The translations under genes were made by a program, and so were the position numbers. From the NCBI GenBank assembly GCA_005881235.1, contig VBEQ01000158.1, positions 1-31,928 of the forward strand: a stretch of DNA of 31,928 nt, written 5' to 3'. Shown piece by piece: positions 31,359 to 31,928 of the stretch; position 1 is the stretch's first letter, and each line of letters starts with the position of its first letter. The notes below the pieces were generated by a model, which was given only the letters and a program-made list of their open reading frames with translations, was not told the origin of the DNA and did not search any database. Source of the stretch: Chloroflexota bacterium. Lineage in GTDB: Bacteria; Chloroflexota; Dormibacteria; CF-121.

Positions 31359-31910
31359 CTAGAAGGCGCCGGGGAACCGGTTCTTGAGATTAATGTCGGC
31401 GACGACGTCGTTCCAGGTGCCTTCGGGGACCACGCCAAGATGGTGCCATATGCGGTCCAGGTCATCCTGGCTCCATCGTTCGGCATAGAGCGACAGGACG
31501 CATCGTCCGCTTGACGAAAACGCGAAGACGACCGGGCGTTGCGGTTGTGACCTCGCCAGCGTGTTGCGTACCGAACAGCGGACGACGCGCGCGACGGTTC
31601 TTGGGTCAACGCTGGCGGTCGGCCAGAACCAGTGGGTCACGAGGATGGCGTCGGCCGTGACGGCGATCTTGGTGCCGGCCATGTAGGCAACCAGGTAGAG
31701 TGCACCGCCAACCCAGACCAGGGATGCGATCCCAAGGAAGGCCAGCAGCCAAGCCGCGCCGTAGCTGTAAATCCTGACGCTGCCGGCAACCAGGGCCAGT
31801 GCCGCGAAAGCGACGAGCCGGAGATCCCAGCGGGCTAGGACCTTCCATGAAGGACGGATCACAAGTTCGCCGCGGTCGTCGGAGACGGGCGGATCGTAGG
31901 TGGCAGCCAT
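31359..31910 (-). CDS. Hypothetical membrane protein, possible PH-like domain
   Basis: The 183-residue protein has a short polar N-terminus (ELVIRPSWKVLARWD) and a pair of membrane helices at about 31-75. A C-terminal globular part follows, with IAVTADAILVTHWFWPTASVD and VVFAFSSSGRCVLSLYAERWSQDDLDRIWHHLG. A helix pair followed by a 'TxdrIlvr...' beta-rich segment is the layout of bacterial PH-domain membrane proteins, and that is the best guess. I do not recognise a specific family. It precedes murA on the same strand with a 75-base gap and may share its transcript. ATG 31910 is 18 bases from the window end. Confidence 0.65.
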   Translation of the reverse strand: MAATYDPPVSDDRGELVIRPSWKVLARWDLRLVAFAALALVAGSVRIYSYGAAWLLAFLGIASLVWVGGALYLVAYMAGTKIAVTADAILVTHWFWPTASVDPRTVARVVRCSVRNTLARSQPQRPVVFAFSSSGRCVLSLYAERWSQDDLDRIWHHLGVVPEGTWNDVVADINLKNRFPGAF

Positions 31911-31928
31911 GCTGCCGGTGCAACGGAT

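Noticed and set aside
1..31928. CRISPR arrays, tRNA or rRNA genes, insertion sequences, integrases, attachment sites
   Set aside because: I saw no regularly spaced repeats, no cloverleaf-like or rRNA-like sequence, no transposase or integrase frame, and no terminal inverted repeats with target duplications.

Overview
The window is about 32 kb of dense, high-GC bacterial chromosome. One 60-base line counted inside a membrane glycosyltransferase gene is 70% G+C. There are about 27 protein genes, no RNA gene that I can see, and no gene-free stretch longer than 300 bases (the longest gaps are about 170-185 bases). The Flp/Tad pilus genes come without an outer-membrane secretin, MurA carries Asp in place of the usual catalytic Cys, and one gene is a PrmC-like methyltransferase of a type I associate with actinobacteria. 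Together these suggest a Gram-positive-like (monoderm) high-GC lineage such as Chloroflexota, Candidatus Dormibacterota or Actinomycetota. I cannot resolve the phylum from sequence alone.

Layout. (1) 1-5679, minus strand: a Flp pilus locus, read pilin - cpaB - cpaE - tadA - tadB - tadC, with tadC cut by the window edge. The pilin has its own terminator, and a second strong hairpin separates cpaB from cpaE. Just upstream, 5849-6934, is a soluble DegS-like histidine kinase. (2) 7045-11816, plus strand: an ICMT-like methyltransferase followed by three polytopic membrane proteins. (3) 11764-15868, minus: three more polytopic membrane proteins with 1-4 base overlaps. (4) 15927-19767, plus: two further polytopic proteins and a CDP-paratose 2-epimerase-like gene of clearly lower G+C. 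(5) 19793-24775, minus: a GT4 glycosyltransferase, a WecG/TagA-type glycosyltransferase, a ninth polytopic protein, and two GT2 enzymes that resemble polyprenyl-phosphate sugar synthases. (6) 24783-26725, plus: a GT4 enzyme and a PrmC-like methyltransferase. (7) 26909-31910, minus: a membrane protein with a possible PH-like domain, murA, an MreB-like gene, a GT9 enzyme and a GT4 enzyme.

How it fits together. Regions 2-6 look like a glycosylation island. The two GT2 enzymes could charge a polyprenyl-phosphate carrier with sugars on the cytoplasmic face. The nine GT-C-like membrane proteins could use those lipid-linked sugars outside the membrane. The GT4, GT9 and WecG enzymes would act on the cytoplasmic side with nucleotide sugars, and the epimerase points to an unusual deoxysugar. 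No flippase, polymerase or ligase is visible, so the final product (lipoglycan, wall polysaccharide or glycoprotein) is open.

The most unusual signals are an MreB-like protein that lacks two ATPase residues, a PrmC-like methyltransferase without its active-site Asn, an Asp-type MurA, two pairs of unnamed membrane-protein paralogues, a GT87 protein that seems to lack one transmembrane helix, a GT4 gene with no canonical start at its natural N-terminus, and a Flp locus whose CpaE has an intact receiver domain next to an orphan kinase.
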